Positions 10,221 to 36,097 are shown, counted from the stretch's first letter. The stretch is DNA of 64,000 nt from Terebella lapidaria (GCA_949152475.1 OX424555.1:74993915-75057914), one strand, 5' to 3'. Notes: a model not told the origin generated them from the letters alone. Translations and numbers: made by a program.

Positions 10221-11350
10221 ACAGTCACATGGATAGCGGTTCATTGTATTTAGAAAATTTACGACATAGTTGCTCAACAGTGAGTAGATTTGTGCAAAGG
10301 TTGGAAGCAGAAGTGATATGAGCCATTGAAAAGAGGTAGATGTGTTTGAAAGTAATGTCAGTGGGAAGCAATGGAGAAGATACAAAGACGGGGTGGCAAC
10401 TAATAGTGAGAGAGAATCCAGAAAGACTACAGACAGGAGGGAAAGTCACCGGCTGGCAGGACGAGCTGTAGCACTCTGGCAAGGTAACCAAGCACAGCTG
10501 TATGGAGGGAACCAAGACTAGGGGCAGCGAAGGAGTATAGAGTAAGTGGCAGGGGAGGGGTCAGAACATTGATGAGATAAATAATGAGAGTTACATACAA
10601 CACGATTTTTTAAAGGATCAGGCCAAATAAAGAGTTTGATAGCAATTAAGATACACACTAGTTGCATTACATGTCATTGTAGATACAGCAGAAATGTTCA
10701 AAAGAACCAGCAATTTAATATTGAGACATTTGTCAGAGATCATTTTTTAAAAGAAAATAATGAACATGGAAACTGCATTTTAAGTTTTGTGCCAATTGGA
10801 ATATAAAATGCAAGACAAATTCGTTTAAATCCTTAGTACAAGATGTAAAAATGATAACCACCTTAGTCATACTGTCCATAAATATAATAAATTTTTGACA
10901 AACAGTATCTTTATAATACATACAATACAGGACATAAGAATATTTTCACTGCCAAATTTCATAAATCATATAGGAGCCTCAAAATAAGGAAAGCAGAACA
11001 TTGGTAAAAACACAGAAAGCAGAGATAGCAGATAAAGCGATGTATGAAAATACACACTAGGAAGATAGGCCTGGTCATACAGAACATACCATATTCTGGT
11101 ATTGATTTATATAAGGAAGCCTAAGGAGCTTGACCCTCCCCCTGCATGCCTCTAATGTTACGTCGCCATCATGAAATATTTGTTTTTCTGTTCGTTACAA
11201 ATCTAAAGAGACCACAAAGAGATCTGCTTGTGAGATCTTTATATTGATCAAGTGTAAAATTTGTTACCATGGTAACCCCAGAAAGCAACCTGCTTGACAA
11301 CATTCAACAGCATCAATAACTGAAGTTATCAGGAGTCTAAGAAATACGCT
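10221..11350. other. Intergenic, downstream of ZMIZ
   Basis: No gene or repeat array recognised. It lies beyond the proposed poly(A) site of the minus-strand ZMIZ gene; if a more distal poly(A) signal is used, part of it would be 3' UTR. Confidence 0.4.
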
Positions 11351-11354
11351 CAGA

Positions 11355-13550
11355 AAGAACCATTCACTTATGTTTATTTGCAGTAACTCAGTAACTTGCA
11401 AAATGATGTTTTGCAATTTCCAACAAATGATGACAAATAGTGTCCAAGGGTCATGATATATCTTGTGTGGGGATCATAATGTACATCTCGCATATATCTT
11501 ACAAACAATATCTTGCAAGTGTCTCTACAAACATGATACCAGTGTGCTTCTTGTAATAAATAAATAATATATTTTAGCAACAAAACACACTTTTGGATCA
11601 ACAATATAACATGTCATAAGTTGGTACACTATAGGGTACCGTTCAGCTACCACACCGCTACTGCTTATAGCATAAAGCAACTATCTCCAACCAGTATGTA
11701 CATAACAATATATATATATATATATAAAAGATTTCTCCGTACAGAGCTACATATGTATATGTTTATATAACACTTGTCTTCAAGGAAGGGAAAACACATT
11801 GCATCAACTACACTTTTGCTTTTACATTTCCATTCAATGTTTGTGTCAATGAAAAGTACGCTCGAAAAGAAATAAAGCATATATATGCTGTATACACAAA
11901 TGACAAAATGTACTGGCATCTCATCAACATACACTAAAAACTAAGATTTGTACAATAAAGGCTTTTAATACATTTCATACAGAAAAATGTACAATTATAC
12001 ATGTATATACACTCTAAAAAACGATACTGGACATAAAAAAGATTTGCATGTCACGGAGCTGGCTGATAACCAGACTGTAACCATGGAAACAGGGCAGGAA
12101 GGTGTTGGGACTATGTTTGCTATCCAGTTGTCTGTCATGTACATCACTCGCGTCACAAGCGTACCTCACACCCAGCACTAGCTGACTCGATCACAAATGC
12201 TGTCTGTATGTGCTCACAACACAGCATATCAAACTGGTAGTGTTGGTCTAAAATTACAAATATTGATTATCTTGTTTGAAAAATACTGGTCAGATACACA
12301 TTAGCAGCAAACCATTTCCAACAATGTGACATCATGTACAGAGCCAAGATTGGTTCGTTGGATAAAATTTGAACCCTTCAAGATTGAAAATGCAAAGTGG
12401 AAAACTTGCTATCACAAACTTGACACAAGAATTTCTTTCTGCTGTTTTGTTCTCACAAGTGCATAAGGCTAAAAGTACAAATGTTACAGCTATAAATCGC
12501 TGATAATACTATTGTCTACAAATATGGCCACCTAACAAGACATTGGTAAATACTGCAACATTATTTAAAACCACATTCAAACCACAAATTCTTCCTGATT
12601 TTGTTCATTTATCAACAATACTTTTAACACCTAATACATAAAATGCCAGTTAAAAGTGAAAAGTTACTATAATACAAAACATTTGTGTGATGTTTGATGC
12701 ATATGTATATATAGATGTCTTGATGAGATGATTCAATATCATGATGATAGAGGGACACACGCGTACATGGACAACACACACAAGTAAGCTGCCTATACAG
12801 GTATTGTTTGGTAATTGTAACAAATGTCAGATGTATATTTCATCTGAAAGATGGAGCGTCTGAACCATACAGCTACAACAGCTCATGCAGTCAATGATTT
12901 CCATTTCAGGTATGTCGGCTGGTTTGTCCAACATTGTGATATAACTTGGTGGTACGCGGAGATACAACGTTGATGAGAACACGTAGCAACTGTTCATTGT
13001 GTGACTGGAAGGCTCCAGAGACCTGCTCAATGCGACGGCTGTAACAGTCACATGATCGTCATGTGACCCACCTGGAGGCTGCTACATCGTATGATCAGTT
13101 CACCTCAGTCCAGGACTGTCCAACAAGTGACACAGCATCTATCAGTCAGGTAATTGTCATGGCAACTCCATGTCATGTTCAGAGTTGGCCTGATGACTTC
13201 CCCATCATCACCAGATCTCTGCCTGGCGTCCATTACTGTCTTTTGTTGACATCGTATCCTCGCAGTGTTGATGGAGATCCCTTGGCAGATCCCACCTCCA
13301 GTGTTACACCATTCAGTCTTCAGTGGCAAGGTCACAGTCAAAGAGTTCTCGGACTGTTTCCCAGCGAAAAACAGTTCCAAAATGCATAGCAGACAGTTCG
13401 GAGTTTTAGCAAAGTTTGCTCCCACAGTGAATACTCGACCAGTTGTCATGGGAACGAGCTCATGTCCTGGTTCACTGTCACAGTATCCTTGATGCGAGGT
13501 TTGGGAGATCCTGGAGTGGTGTGCTGCTCGAGACAATTTGTCGACATTGT
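11355..13550 (-). other. Probable ZMIZ 3' UTR
   Basis: Sequence after the stop codon at 13553-13551 has no coding frame that continues the protein and no obvious splice. A minus-strand AATAAA occurs at 11378-11373, which would place cleavage near 11350-11360 and give a 3' UTR of about 2.2 kb. An AT dinucleotide run lies at about 11709-11726. The frames at 13063-13389 (plus) and 13105-13536 (minus) fall here and are not genes. The poly(A) site is an inference. Confidence 0.4.
11373..11378 (-). terminator. Candidate poly(A) signal AATAAA for ZMIZ
   Basis: The plus-strand TTTATT at 11373-11378 reads AATAAA on the minus strand. It is the clearest canonical hexamer I found in the first 2 kb past the stop codon. 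No strong GU-rich downstream element was recognised. Confidence 0.35.
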
Positions 13551-24466
<10,916 letters not shown>

Positions 24467-27400
24467 CTGCAACGACAGGGGAGAACAGACTCATCAGTTA
24501 CAGAGATCATCGTATTTATATAGGCTCAGTACCAGCAAGTGTTCTGCCAAAGCTTTCTTCTGTAACGAAAGAGCTTCCCTGAAAGACGTAACAAAGTGAA
24601 ACAAGATTTGAAGAAGTTAATTCACACCCTTTGCCATTTTCCGGTAGTACTCTCCTACTATTCTAAAGTGTCGAACAGCCATTATTATTGTGGTATTTGC
24701 CGATTTTCCTTGAATCCTGCACAGATGTATCAAAACCATGAAAAAACTGTCAATAATTGAGTGGCAGTGATGTTTTCATATTAACAATATTAATGTAAAT
24801 AGCGAGGAGGAGAATTATTGACGTGCCGCTCTTTGTGGCGTGGGGATGGTGTGCTTGCGTCTATACAGATCCATTCCCCACAGATAGTCTTATTGTGTAT
24901 GGGCCTATATAATCAATAGTCACTCGGCAGGCGTCCTGTCGCCCTGTCGCCCACAGCCTAGCTCACTTGCCCAGCCAGCCCCTCAACATATGGGACAAAA
25001 TTATGGCTTGTTTAAGATCATGTAGGATTGGGGTGCTAGGTGCTAGGTAGACTGGTGTATGTGTGTGTGTGGGGGGGGGGGGGGAGGCGGGGTAAGGCAG
25101 ATAGAAGATCAATCGTTATGAGTGATTCCCTGTCATTGTGAGCTGCACAGAGGTGCGTTATTTATCTGTTTCAATCAGCCTGCTGCATGAAACATGACTG
25201 TATGATTAGGAACATGCTTAGGACATCATTATACCGGTTGTTCCATCCATGACTTGTTAATATGGTTAACAGGATGTACATAGGGGAATAAAGAGTAGAA
25301 AAATAATGTCATTCTCAATTCATAATGGTTGTGATTTTACTTTAGAAAAGGAAATTCCATCACAGAACTCTGGAACATGCATGCCGTATTTGAAATATAT
25401 ACATCCATATTTACGCAGTTGAACACACACCATCAACAAATTTTCATACTAACTTTTGACCTTACCCCCATAATAATGATCAAGGGTTTGAATACATATC
25501 ACAGACTGTAGAAGTATCATCATGCTGGTCATTATTCGGTTATGTACAGCAGATGTTCTCAAGGACAAAGTCTCAATTGCACTCAAAATATTCATCGAAC
25601 TGCCAAATAATCTAATAACAAAACAGCCAATAACTATGTACACAGTAGCTGACATTTCATGCCAAGATTAGCTTGGGTACGTAGGGTATAATCTTTTATA
25701 CCAGAAAGTCAGCTGATACATGTATTTGTGGTAGAATCATGGTGATACCACAGGAGACCCGGAGAAGTGTCAGAAACTGGTCACATTCAGGTCATACACA
25801 CAGATAGATCCATGTGTATACATGTAATCTGTGATCATAAACTGTACCAAAACATCGCCCGTACACCACCAAACATACCGTCACAGTGTAGACTATGGTC
25901 TGTAGTGTGAGGTGGCTCAGGTGTGTAGCACTGCCTCCAGCCCTCCATTATGTTCAGTGTGTCTCCAGTGTACAAGTATTGTCAAGTGATGACCTGTCCA
26001 TCAGTCACAGGAATATCCACTAACACTGCATTGACCAGTGCCACACAAAACCACATCTCATTGCTCAACTTAATCAGATAAGATCGTCTAACGGTCTGCC
26101 CCGACTATAATATGTCCGTTTACGCCCACATAATGATTTGAGGTTCCCAGCTTAAAGGTATCGCATCTTCTGATTATACGGCAACATTATGGGTTTCTGA
26201 CGGCAACTAACCTCAGACAATAAAGAAACTCTGATGAAATGACGGCCTCAGCAAAAATAACTTTGATTAAATATCAGCAAGACACAAGGCAATCATGGAC
26301 ATCACTCACCCACACACTGCTGACTACAGAATAGATACAAGTATTTCAGGAATGCACATCATCAAAGGGATAAGGAAGGTGACTGAATATATTTAGAAAA
26401 GATTGCACTTTATGATTAGACAACAACGTCAGTTTCAACGTCATTGATTCCCTACATGATGCAAATAATCCCCAATGCTTAGAACTTTTTGAAAATTGGA
26501 ATTATTAATTTTTTCCATGGAGTTTCATTAATCTTGATATTGTTCAGTACAATGTTATTTAATCTAATGAAGCAAAGACACTGAATGGAAGTAAAGACTG
26601 ACACCATTGCAACAAAGATCTCTCTGGTTATCAGCACTTACAGGTAAATCTTGTGTATTGTGTGACAGACTGCCCTATTATCCAGACGACAGTGGTGTTA
26701 TAGGGGGGGGGGGGGGGGTACATTCTGTGATGTGTTTGCTGACCACTTCAGGATGTCTGAAGGTTTTTTTTGAGGGCTAACAATTCGAGCTGGTTACATG
26801 GACATCCCTAGAGAGATACCACAGCGGAGCAGGGTCGTATCAGGGTCAATGGGTGTACAACTATAGGCTATGAGCAGGAAGGTGTCCACTCTAAAGCAAG
26901 AGGTGTGACTGCTAACCACACTGCCGTCCATCCATCCACCCATCAATCACCAGGCATCAACCGCAGACATACAAATCATCCCCACCCACATGATACACAA
27001 CGCTCCCATGCTTACCACTCACAGGCTGATAGCCCAATCACACTGACTAATGACTCCACAACAATTAATATTGTCCTGTCTGGGACCTGCCACAGTCCAC
27101 AACCTGCCAATACAGGGACCTCGTAAAGACAACAATGATGAAAGAAAGCCACTTCCACAGCTCACACAAGCACTGCAGAAAAATTTATTGGCATATCAAC
27201 CACAAATTGTTGTTAAGAGTTTTGTAGAGTCGTGCAGATTTTGCCCCAGAGGGGGAGTAAACAGGTCAATAGACATACGATGATAGACAACTGCGCATAC
27301 CATCACACGTGAGGTCAGATAGATCTGCGTACTTGGCAGACACCGTTCAGCTAAACACAGACGCAGAAACACCAATCCTATGTGACCGCTGCGACACCGG

Positions 27401-27475
27401 GCAGTAATGATATCGACCGAGGACAGTCAAGGAGTCAACAGGTGTGATAGGATCACGTAAGCACTTCCAGAGTCT
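24467..27475. other. Noncoding, presumed ZMIZ 5' intron
   Basis: Upstream (in transcript sense) of the first visible ZMIZ exon. I looked on the minus strand for the conserved ATELLDWCGDP and AVCAANRDKFTP blocks that should precede it and did not find them. Contains poly-G runs at 25071-25084 and 26703-26718. No gene recognised. Confidence 0.5.
26703..26718 (+). repeat. Poly-G run, 16 bases
   Basis: Uninterrupted G homopolymer in noncoding sequence. Confidence 0.9.
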
Positions 27476-27477
27476 CC

Positions 27478-28112
27478 AACAACCCTTCAATGTAAGGGAC
27501 CATCTCATAGTCTACAACTGCCCTCCAATGTAAGGGACCATCTCAGAGTGTCAATCAACTCTTCAATGTAAGGGACCATCTCAGAGTGTCAATCAACTCT
27601 TCAATGTAAGGGACTATCTCAGAGTGTCAAACAACTCTTCAATGTAAGGGACCATCTCATAGTGTCAAACTTCCTTTCAATGTCAGGGACCATCTCAGAG
27701 TCTTCAACTACCCTTCAATGTAAGGGACCATCTCAGAATGTCAAACTACCCTTCAATGTAAGGGACCATCTAAGAATGTCAAACTACCCTTCAATGTAAG
27801 GGATCATCTCATAGTGTCAAACTTCCTTTCAATGTCAGGGACCATCTCAGAGTCTTCAACAACCCTTCAATGTAAGGGACCATCTCAGAATGTCAAACTA
27901 CCATTCAATGTAAGGGACCATCTCAAGAGTGTCGAACTTACTTTCAATGTGAGGAAACATCTCAGAGTGTCAAACTACCCTTCAATGTAAGGGACCATCT
28001 CAAGAGTGTCGAACTTACTTTCAATGTGAGGAAACATCTCAGTGTCAACAACCTTCAATGTAAGGGACCATCTCACAGTCTCCAAAAACCCTTCATTGTG
28101 AGATACCATCTC
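27478..28112. repeat. 38 bp minisatellite, about 16 copies
   Basis: Head-to-tail units of the type TTCAATGTAAGGGACCATCT followed by CAGAGTGTCAAACTACCC, 38 bp each, with substitutions, a few one-base insertions and alternate variants (GTGAGGAAACATCT). Copies abut directly, with no unique spacers. Noncoding; the overlapping frames are chance. Confidence 0.9.
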
Positions 28113-29110
28113 ACAGTTTCCAATACACAACCACGAGAGCCATATTGTGGACTTTCTCAAAAGGTAATTGGAGTATCGTACCATCAGGGACTGTGTCAAA
28201 GATATAAAGCTGGCATTGCATGAATGTCTCAAGCCCTTTGTGCAAGAATGTGCATTAGATTTTACCAACATGAAATGCAGGGTTAGGTGACAATTTATCA
28301 CCATTCAGTCAAATCCACAAATTGTGGCTGCAAATTAATAATCAGAGATCATGATGCTCATGATTCACCGAAATTGCAATGATCCATCTCATGTCCATGG
28401 TGAAGATAAAGCACATGTATTTTGTAGGCCAACTTACGTGACAAACAAACAAATATTCACTGTTTACACAACATGTTGCTTGAAGTGGTACAGGTACACA
28501 AGTGAACTGTAAACAATATGAAACCTACTTGTAGTGAGATACATGATTAATAACATGTAATATCATTAAAAGCAATAAAAGAACACACCTCAATAGTCAT
28601 TAATATATATCAACAATAAACACTCAGATTTTCATGCAAATTGTATCGATCGGATCCCAAAGCACTATCAGCTATAGGTCATACACAGTGCTTGTAGAAC
28701 CAGAGAGTAAATCCCAAAGGCAGGGTAATGATATACAGCTGAACATGCTGATGACTGTGTGGCTATGATCTATACACATCAGGTGTCCAGTTGAGCAGGC
28801 TGACTGAGGCGGGGAGATCCTTAGTGCAAGGCATGTAATGGCTCACACCTCTATATACTCTTCATGCATTCCATACAGACAGAAGCAAGGCTATACAATA
28901 ATTCCCTCCTTCTCATATCCCAGTTAAGCTACTGTCTTGTATGTTCAATATTCAATATACTAGTAATCAGACCGACCCCCTAACTCCCTCACCAGTGCTT
29001 AGCCTGGAACTGCATGCATTGTGCCATACCTAGAGGCTCTGGCTGTGATGGACACCAGGCAGAGGTCAATCAGTGGTGATCATCACAACACCTGAGGGAG
29101 GGAGTGTGTT

Positions 29111-29125
29111 GGGGGGGGGGGGGGG
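29111..29125 (+). repeat. Poly-G run, 15 bases
   Basis: Uninterrupted G homopolymer in noncoding sequence. Confidence 0.9.
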
Positions 29126-32100
29126 ATACCCATGGGGAGGGAGACCCTGAGAAGCATGGGTCAGGCACAGGTGAAGGAGGGCTCAGACACAGCGGGAAGC
29201 TAGAGTACCAACTACATGTACAGCTCTGAAACATCAACATGTACTGCATGGTGTATCACAGCTCACTTGCTGATCCCAATACCAACAGTGCTGGTTATAG
29301 CCTAAAACTGTGTGCTGTAGCCTGAGTTCAATGGAATTGAAGTATGATTCACATGTATATACTAAATTGGAGTAGGCCGTCTATTGTAGATTAACCTGAA
29401 TAAACACGGCAAACTATGGCAGATATTGACCTGGATAAGCAAGTGAGAACACTCACTTATCCACGTGCCAGTGCTGTTGTATATCATACAATATTGATTG
29501 AGCTTCGCTGTCAATGGCCCACAGAAAGCCACCACCATCACCCAGAGCAGGCGACTGTCAGCGGACAGAGTGGTTGTCACACTGTACCACTGACCTGACA
29601 CTGACCTGTCCAGACACACACACACACACACACTAACATACATGAACTGTAGCTGAGGTAGAGCTGATCTATATCACACGGATCACACAAGGACAATAAT
29701 CTTCCATACATTTGACATCAGCCGGGAGCAACACCTGATTATAACTACCAGTTTTACAACCCTACAACCTTACACCTGCAGCTTACAAGGCTTGAGAATT
29801 ATTGACACCACATGCGATATCTATCATGATCAATTAACTAAGATCAAAAACACAATCAGTGCATATATTCACACTAACAGTCGCCCCTATCTGATTACAG
29901 TTATGTAACTTCATCAAGTCTCCACAATGTTGAACGGCGAGCTTGCTGAATTCGTTGATTTGATGTGTACATTTCGATATCACTGGTGACTGCCATAAAT
30001 AAATATGATTCACGACAATTAATTACACTGTAGACCACTTCTACAACAATGAGATAGTGGCAATGCCAAGTGGCTTACAACCACTACACTATCAAACAGC
30101 CACTATAGCCACTATAGAGATGTTATAATTGCATGATTACCTGGAAATCACAGCGCTCCATCTTGTGCTGCCACCTAGTGAATGTAATCCAGCGCTAAGT
30201 GAATGTTTTGTCAGCAGCGGCTCAAGTTGGCCTCTGTTTATTGATAGTTAACAGGCCAGACAACAAACCAATTACAAGTCTGCCAAGCCTCACATGTAAT
30301 AACCGCGGCTAACATACTCCCAAACAACGCATGCGACAAGCCAAAACTGCACGTATCCAAAACTGGCAAAAAGTGACAAAGTGCTGCTGATGCGAGGCGC
30401 CCCGTGATGGCAACTGTAGCAGGAAGCCCGGTGCTCAACCTTAACTAGAAGATGTTCTGCTTCTCTGTCGGTAAATGGACTCAGCCAATAGGGGTGTTAT
30501 CAGGCAAGAGAAGAAAGCGAGAGGGGGGAGCGCGGTCAATCGATCCACTCCACACCGCTGGCTGCATGGCCTGCATTACAAGGGCCAGCCTGAAACAAAG
30601 GTGCAGCCACTAGCTACAGCATCAGCTCCAATTAGACATTCCGGTGCCAAGGGAGGACCACTCATGGAGACATCACACCCATGGCCGGCCGAACGAGGAG
30701 TGAGAGAGTGAGCCAGCAAGCGTGGCGGCTGTAACAATAGGGCTCATACATGTGTGCGGTAATTGTCGCTTTCTTCACATTTGTTTGTGCGGGTATTTTG
30801 TAACGAGTCGCCCAGTCTTCAATGACTGGCAGTGCACAGACTAGATGGGGTGTCAGTGGTGCCCGGTGTCCTAGCAGTGATGGTATGGCACATGCGGTAT
30901 GGGGGGAGTTTAGTCTATTTATAAGCCCACCGCTGCGACTGATTCGACAATAAGCTGAATCAGCGCACAGATCGTAGCTTTATTAATCAATCTGCGTAGA
31001 AGTGGCAATACACCATTAAGTGCGAGGTGGACATGGGTAATGTCAACAGCTCCATGATCCCAACAGGTTCAACAATCGGCCATTGTGACTTCTACAAACT
31101 TGCCATAGGTGCTCACGCCCCTGTGAAATACCTTACAGAACCGACAGCCATAAATGGAAATAAACTTGCCTATAACACGTATAATACCCATACTCCTCTC
31201 AAGAGGTGCATGCTTTAGAACTAGACCAGTCGCTATGAACATCAGAGCTTTATGTCAACTGTTAACATATTGGCCTCAATGACAATGTGTATTCAGTCAA
31301 AATGAATTACAGCCATGTCAGAATTTTTGAGATTGTTGTTGGGGTTCTTGAGGCAATGACGTATGCTAGTGGTACATTCTCTCCTTTATATCATAGAATG
31401 CCTCTACTGGAGAGAGAAGGAAAGATGTAATTTTATGGCTGATGAACATTCTTAGAGCAAACAGAAAGACGATATTGTTGCAATGACACCACAGCACAAA
31501 GCAATAGGCAAATCATTCACCTCATTTTTACAAGACAATGCCATAAATATTTGGAAAATAAACCACAGTCATAGACTGTCATTTTATGGACTTTCAGGCT
31601 TTCATCAATTAAGCTGAATAGGCCATCATAATTTCTGAATTAATGATATCTTTTCATCATTAATATTTTATTTACTACGATCACGCAAAGATTGAAGTTT
31701 TCTTCAGCCCCCGTTCACTTTTAAAGCGCGGCCAATCAACAAACAATTTATAACTCATTATTAAAACTACCATATAATGAATGATGCCAGTCGGTGTTTG
31801 TTAATTTCCACATACCACCAGCCGTACTATTGCAAGTACTGTTCATCCCAGTATAATCCCTATCTCACCATATGATCCAATTTATTGTGATTTATGTAGA
31901 GAAATGATCTTACTAAAGTGAGTGAGAGCGGCAAGAAGCTGGCGAGTCAGAAACTAATCAAACCACGAAGCGCCAAGTGACAGCGTAACAATAACGCTGC
32001 TCAATATTGGATGAGGGCTTTTAGGCGACAATACCACAGAACGGCTGGAATTCTAGTTGGCAGTGTAAACGATAAATAGGACATATACCATTATAAAGGC

Positions 32101-35100
32101 CCCTAGAACAGCTACTGAACGATGCCTAAAACAAGCAAGCAATATTAGCAGGTCATTCACCTGTGATCTATGTCTATGCTGAAATGGTATGAGGCAAAAA
32201 CAGCGCTGGAAAGTTGGCAGCAGAGTACTTTTACACCTGGACGGGAATTAAATATGGAACACACAACAATTACCTGGCTCGATCTCTGGAAGGATTCTGA
32301 TAGCAATAAGTCAATGGAACCTCTAGAGGTATATTATCTGGTCCGGGACCGTAATAACAAGGACAGTGTCACAACCAGTGAATATCTAGACCGTCCCAGA
32401 CATCTATCACTGGATCTAGGCACTCTGCCCTAGCTGTCACTGGATCATCATCACCATGGGAACAAAAACCTTGTGGGTGAGCAAGCGACTGAGCCAGGAG
32501 ACATTCGTGTTTGACTGACAGGAAGCAACAGTCTGCAAGAGTTTATTGACGTCTATCTGACCTCCGACTCCAAAACACTTACATAATCCACATGCTGGAT
32601 CCAGGTCTGTTTATTCCCAAACTTCTGCCTCTCTACTATTACAGCGGATACTTGCCACAAAGAACAATGTTCACTTGTTTTGCCTCTAACTTGAACCTTC
32701 ATCCTGTTTTGGGGCGTGAGGAGTAGACGTCTTGATCTAGCGGTTCTCAAGTGCTTCCTCCTGCAGTAACTAGTGCCTTAATTAATATCATATGATGTGT
32801 TTGGGCAGCTGACTGCGATACCATCACATCTACATAAACAGAACAAAACACACTTACTGCTAGACAAAGAAATAGATGATTTCCCTGTGAAGGAGAATTC
32901 TCCGTTTTTAGCCACTTGTTCACATCCGTCAGGTTTTTGGTCGGAAAGAAAACATGTGACGGAATCCAGGATCCGTCTGCTACCCAGGAAAGTTGTTACA
33001 CTCCTGCAGATACAGTGCTAGTTTTGGAGTCAACTATCAGGCTTCACCAATCCCAGATAGCACACACACACATGTGGTCGGCCATAACACATTATAGAGC
33101 ATACTTGTACATAAGCCTAGGTTTGGAGTCCATCCGAAGTTTTGCGACCTCCTGTTATTAGTATTCACTGTTTACGGATGACGGTCACAGGCCTGTAACA
33201 ATAACCATGTAGCTCAAGTGGAGAAGGCTGCGGCTTTATGCTCTGGGCCAACATCAACCACTTCTTGACCTGCCAATACATCATCGCGTTATTCCACTGA
33301 AAATCCACTGGCTAACTGTAAATTGCTCAAAAACATTATTGTGAATCATATTGACTATCTGGATGGTGGAATATATTTCTTTTTCTTGGAGTTGAGTGTT
33401 GTTGGAGTGAGGCCAACAATGCAGACCGATGGAGGGACTTAGATCAGCCGACATGTAGTTTGTCTCATATTTTTTCTTTCTCTCTCTCTCTCTCTCTTTT
33501 AGTCTTGCTTGATTCTGTCGGCTGTTTACGAGGCGAGCATGTTGATATTGGGTGGTAAACACCTCAAACTATCTCTGGAATCTTTGTTTGATTTAAAATA
33601 TGAGTGAAAGCTGCATGGGCAACTTGTACAAAGCATGATGATTGGTTTACAAAGAAAAACAAAGCGAACCACACACCCTGAGTAAATAGAGGGCTCCGCA
33701 GTGACAGAAAGGGCGGCATCAGTGACAAGTTGTGACGTCTTGTAACAAACTGCGGCCAGGGGTCAGTACTACAGCGTGCATGCCGGGCGGGCGCGGGAGG
33801 TTTGTGTACTAACTCTGGGGTCAGACAGACAAATCAACTACGCTTTCTTCTTGCAGGTCCTCATTCACAAGACTTCTCTGCGTACCGTCTCACCTCAAAC
33901 GTTTGTCATCTCAATGTTATCTGACGGTTCTCAGGGGCCTAGCTGCACCATTCCTGTGGGGGACCACACCAAGCCAAACTATGCTGTATACCTTCCAAGT
34001 GTATGATACACGTAAAAATACCCACAAACACACAAAGGTAAAACAAATTCCGAGCTGCCTGTGGCCGATGCTGAAGGCCGAGAGTGTAGGGTTGATGTAT
34101 AATTACACAGTTGGAGAAGATGTCTACCAGTTACACCGTCACTGACTTCCGAGATGTGGCTGATGAAAAGCGGCAATGAACCCCACATTCGACCCTTAAT
34201 GATTCAACGGTCTGCGGTTGTACACTTGTAGAACTTACATCTAGATTACCATGTGTAGGAAAAATTTAGCTTTCAAAACAACATGTACTTAGCAAGAAAT
34301 GCCTGAACTTCATAAACTTGTTGCTGATCAGGAAGTTAGTGTGGTTTTTTCAGGACTATATTCTGGGTCCTGTAGGGGCCTGGTTGGTACCAGGAAATGT
34401 AACACAGCTTGCGGTCTTCTCAAGTTGATTTACTTCCTTTTCAAGTTTTGATCACGAATACACAGTGAAATGAATGAAATGGGAATTTTTTTTCTTCTCA
34501 TGGAAATCCATATATGCATCATGTTGTATTGTGCTAACATACCAAAGTGCATGAGTGGTTGAATGCTCTATCATGGTAATACCATGTTACTATAGATGTC
34601 AAGGTTATCAGCTCTCCAGCAAATAAGTGCATCCCCTCTCCGCACACATCACTATAACAATGCCTGTACGACATCTCACGTTTAGTACAGTCCACAAGTC
34701 AAATGTACTGCTAGCTTCCTGATGAAGCAGTGCCTTGGGGGAGAATTCACACACACAATATACCACTTGTAACGCTGAACGTATTGGCAGGTTGCCTCAG
34801 TGTGTTTGCCCATACAGTAACTATCGAGACCCATGACAGACAGCAAGCCTTCTGCTCTAACTCCCTGTACCCAGCTATTTTGGTACATTAATAATTGATT
34901 GGACATATTCCTTCAGTGTTGGTGCCATCCCTGACCTTTTAGAACTATGTCAGTTATGCAAGCCGGGTGAGAGGGGTTTGGTTATGTGCCCGCCAGTGAT
35001 ATTGGCCCTCGTTGCTACAACTACAACACTTGATAACTGTCTAGAAATCGTTAACCCAGAGACCTAGGGTCAGACTCCCCTGGGTGCTACTGGAGACAAT

Positions 35101-35633
35101 CATACAACTTACACTCCCATGCTGCTTATCCTAGAAACATCGACAATCATATTCCAGTCAGTGTCAATACACTCAATACACAAATGCTGTCTCATGTTAT
35201 CCTGTATTCAGTTACAAGTGTATCCATCTCATCATTCATGTCAAAGGTAAATGGTTCCAAAAGTTTGTCTGTTATCTGTTATGGTTTGTTAGTGTAATCC
35301 ATTCTGCAGCAGAGCATCAATATTTAAAGTTTTCCGCCAAGACATCAACCACAAGTAGTTGTAGCTGTGTGCATGCACAAAGTTTGGTTTTTCAATCCTC
35401 CCGCCAGTCAGTCAGACAACAGGTATGATTACTGGGGCTGACTGGCCGGTCACAAGGCTAGCTTTTAGGGGCTCCTCTGCTGCTTTTGTGTCTGTAATAA
35501 CAAGCTTTTGGTCCAAGTCAAACCTCAGCTTTCTCCCACAAACACCTTGCTGTATAAATACAACAGCCTGCTTATGGCTGAATAAAGAGCTTCACTTGGC
35601 CCCCAGTGAGCTGGAGAAGCTACAGAAGTACAA

Positions 35634-35649
35634 GGGGGGGGGGGGGGGG
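35634..35649 (+). repeat. Poly-G run, 16 bases
   Basis: Uninterrupted G homopolymer, 145 bp before a poly-C run of equal length at 35794-35809, so the two could pair as a hairpin. Confidence 0.85.
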
Positions 35650-35793
35650 TGTGTGATGATTGGGGTGGTCCATTCATTCATTTCCCTTCTCTCTACTCTA
35701 TCACATTCCACAAACTACGTACCCTCTCCCCCCCTCCCACCCAGTACTGAATACACTTAACTACCTGTGCCTCTGACCACTCAATTGGAAAGT

Positions 35794-35809
35794 CCCCCCC
35801 CCCCCCCCC
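35794..35809 (+). repeat. Poly-C run, 16 bases
   Basis: Uninterrupted C homopolymer, complementary to the poly-G run at 35634-35649. Confidence 0.85.
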
Positions 35810-36082
35810 AGTGTCCAGGCCCCTGACTCTGTAAACACTGACCAGACCCTGGCTAGTGTACTGTAGTGCTAGAGCTCTCTCATGCATGGTCACAGAGGTC
35901 AATTACATAACAGCACTGTATCAGCCACTCATTTACCTGTTAGCTATACAAGGCAGAGGAAAGGTGCAAGGAGGAAACAAGCAGTTAGTTATTGCATGGC
36001 AGTGTGAGGAAAGAAGCTTGGCTTGCTTACTGCCCTCAAACCCTCAATAATGGGTCCAAACTAAGCGATATTCCCTACATTT

Positions 36083-36097
36083 CCCCCCCCCCCCCCC
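36083..36097 (+). repeat. Poly-C run, 15 bases
   Basis: Uninterrupted C homopolymer in noncoding sequence. Confidence 0.85.

Noticed and set aside
13063-13536. Frames of 108 codons (plus) and 143 codons (minus) next to the ZMIZ end
   Set aside because: They fall after the ZMIZ stop codon, in the probable 3' UTR, and show no domain or splice link.
27478-28112. CRISPR-like regular repeat
   Set aside because: Units are contiguous 38 bp copies with no unique spacers, in an animal genome; it is a minisatellite.
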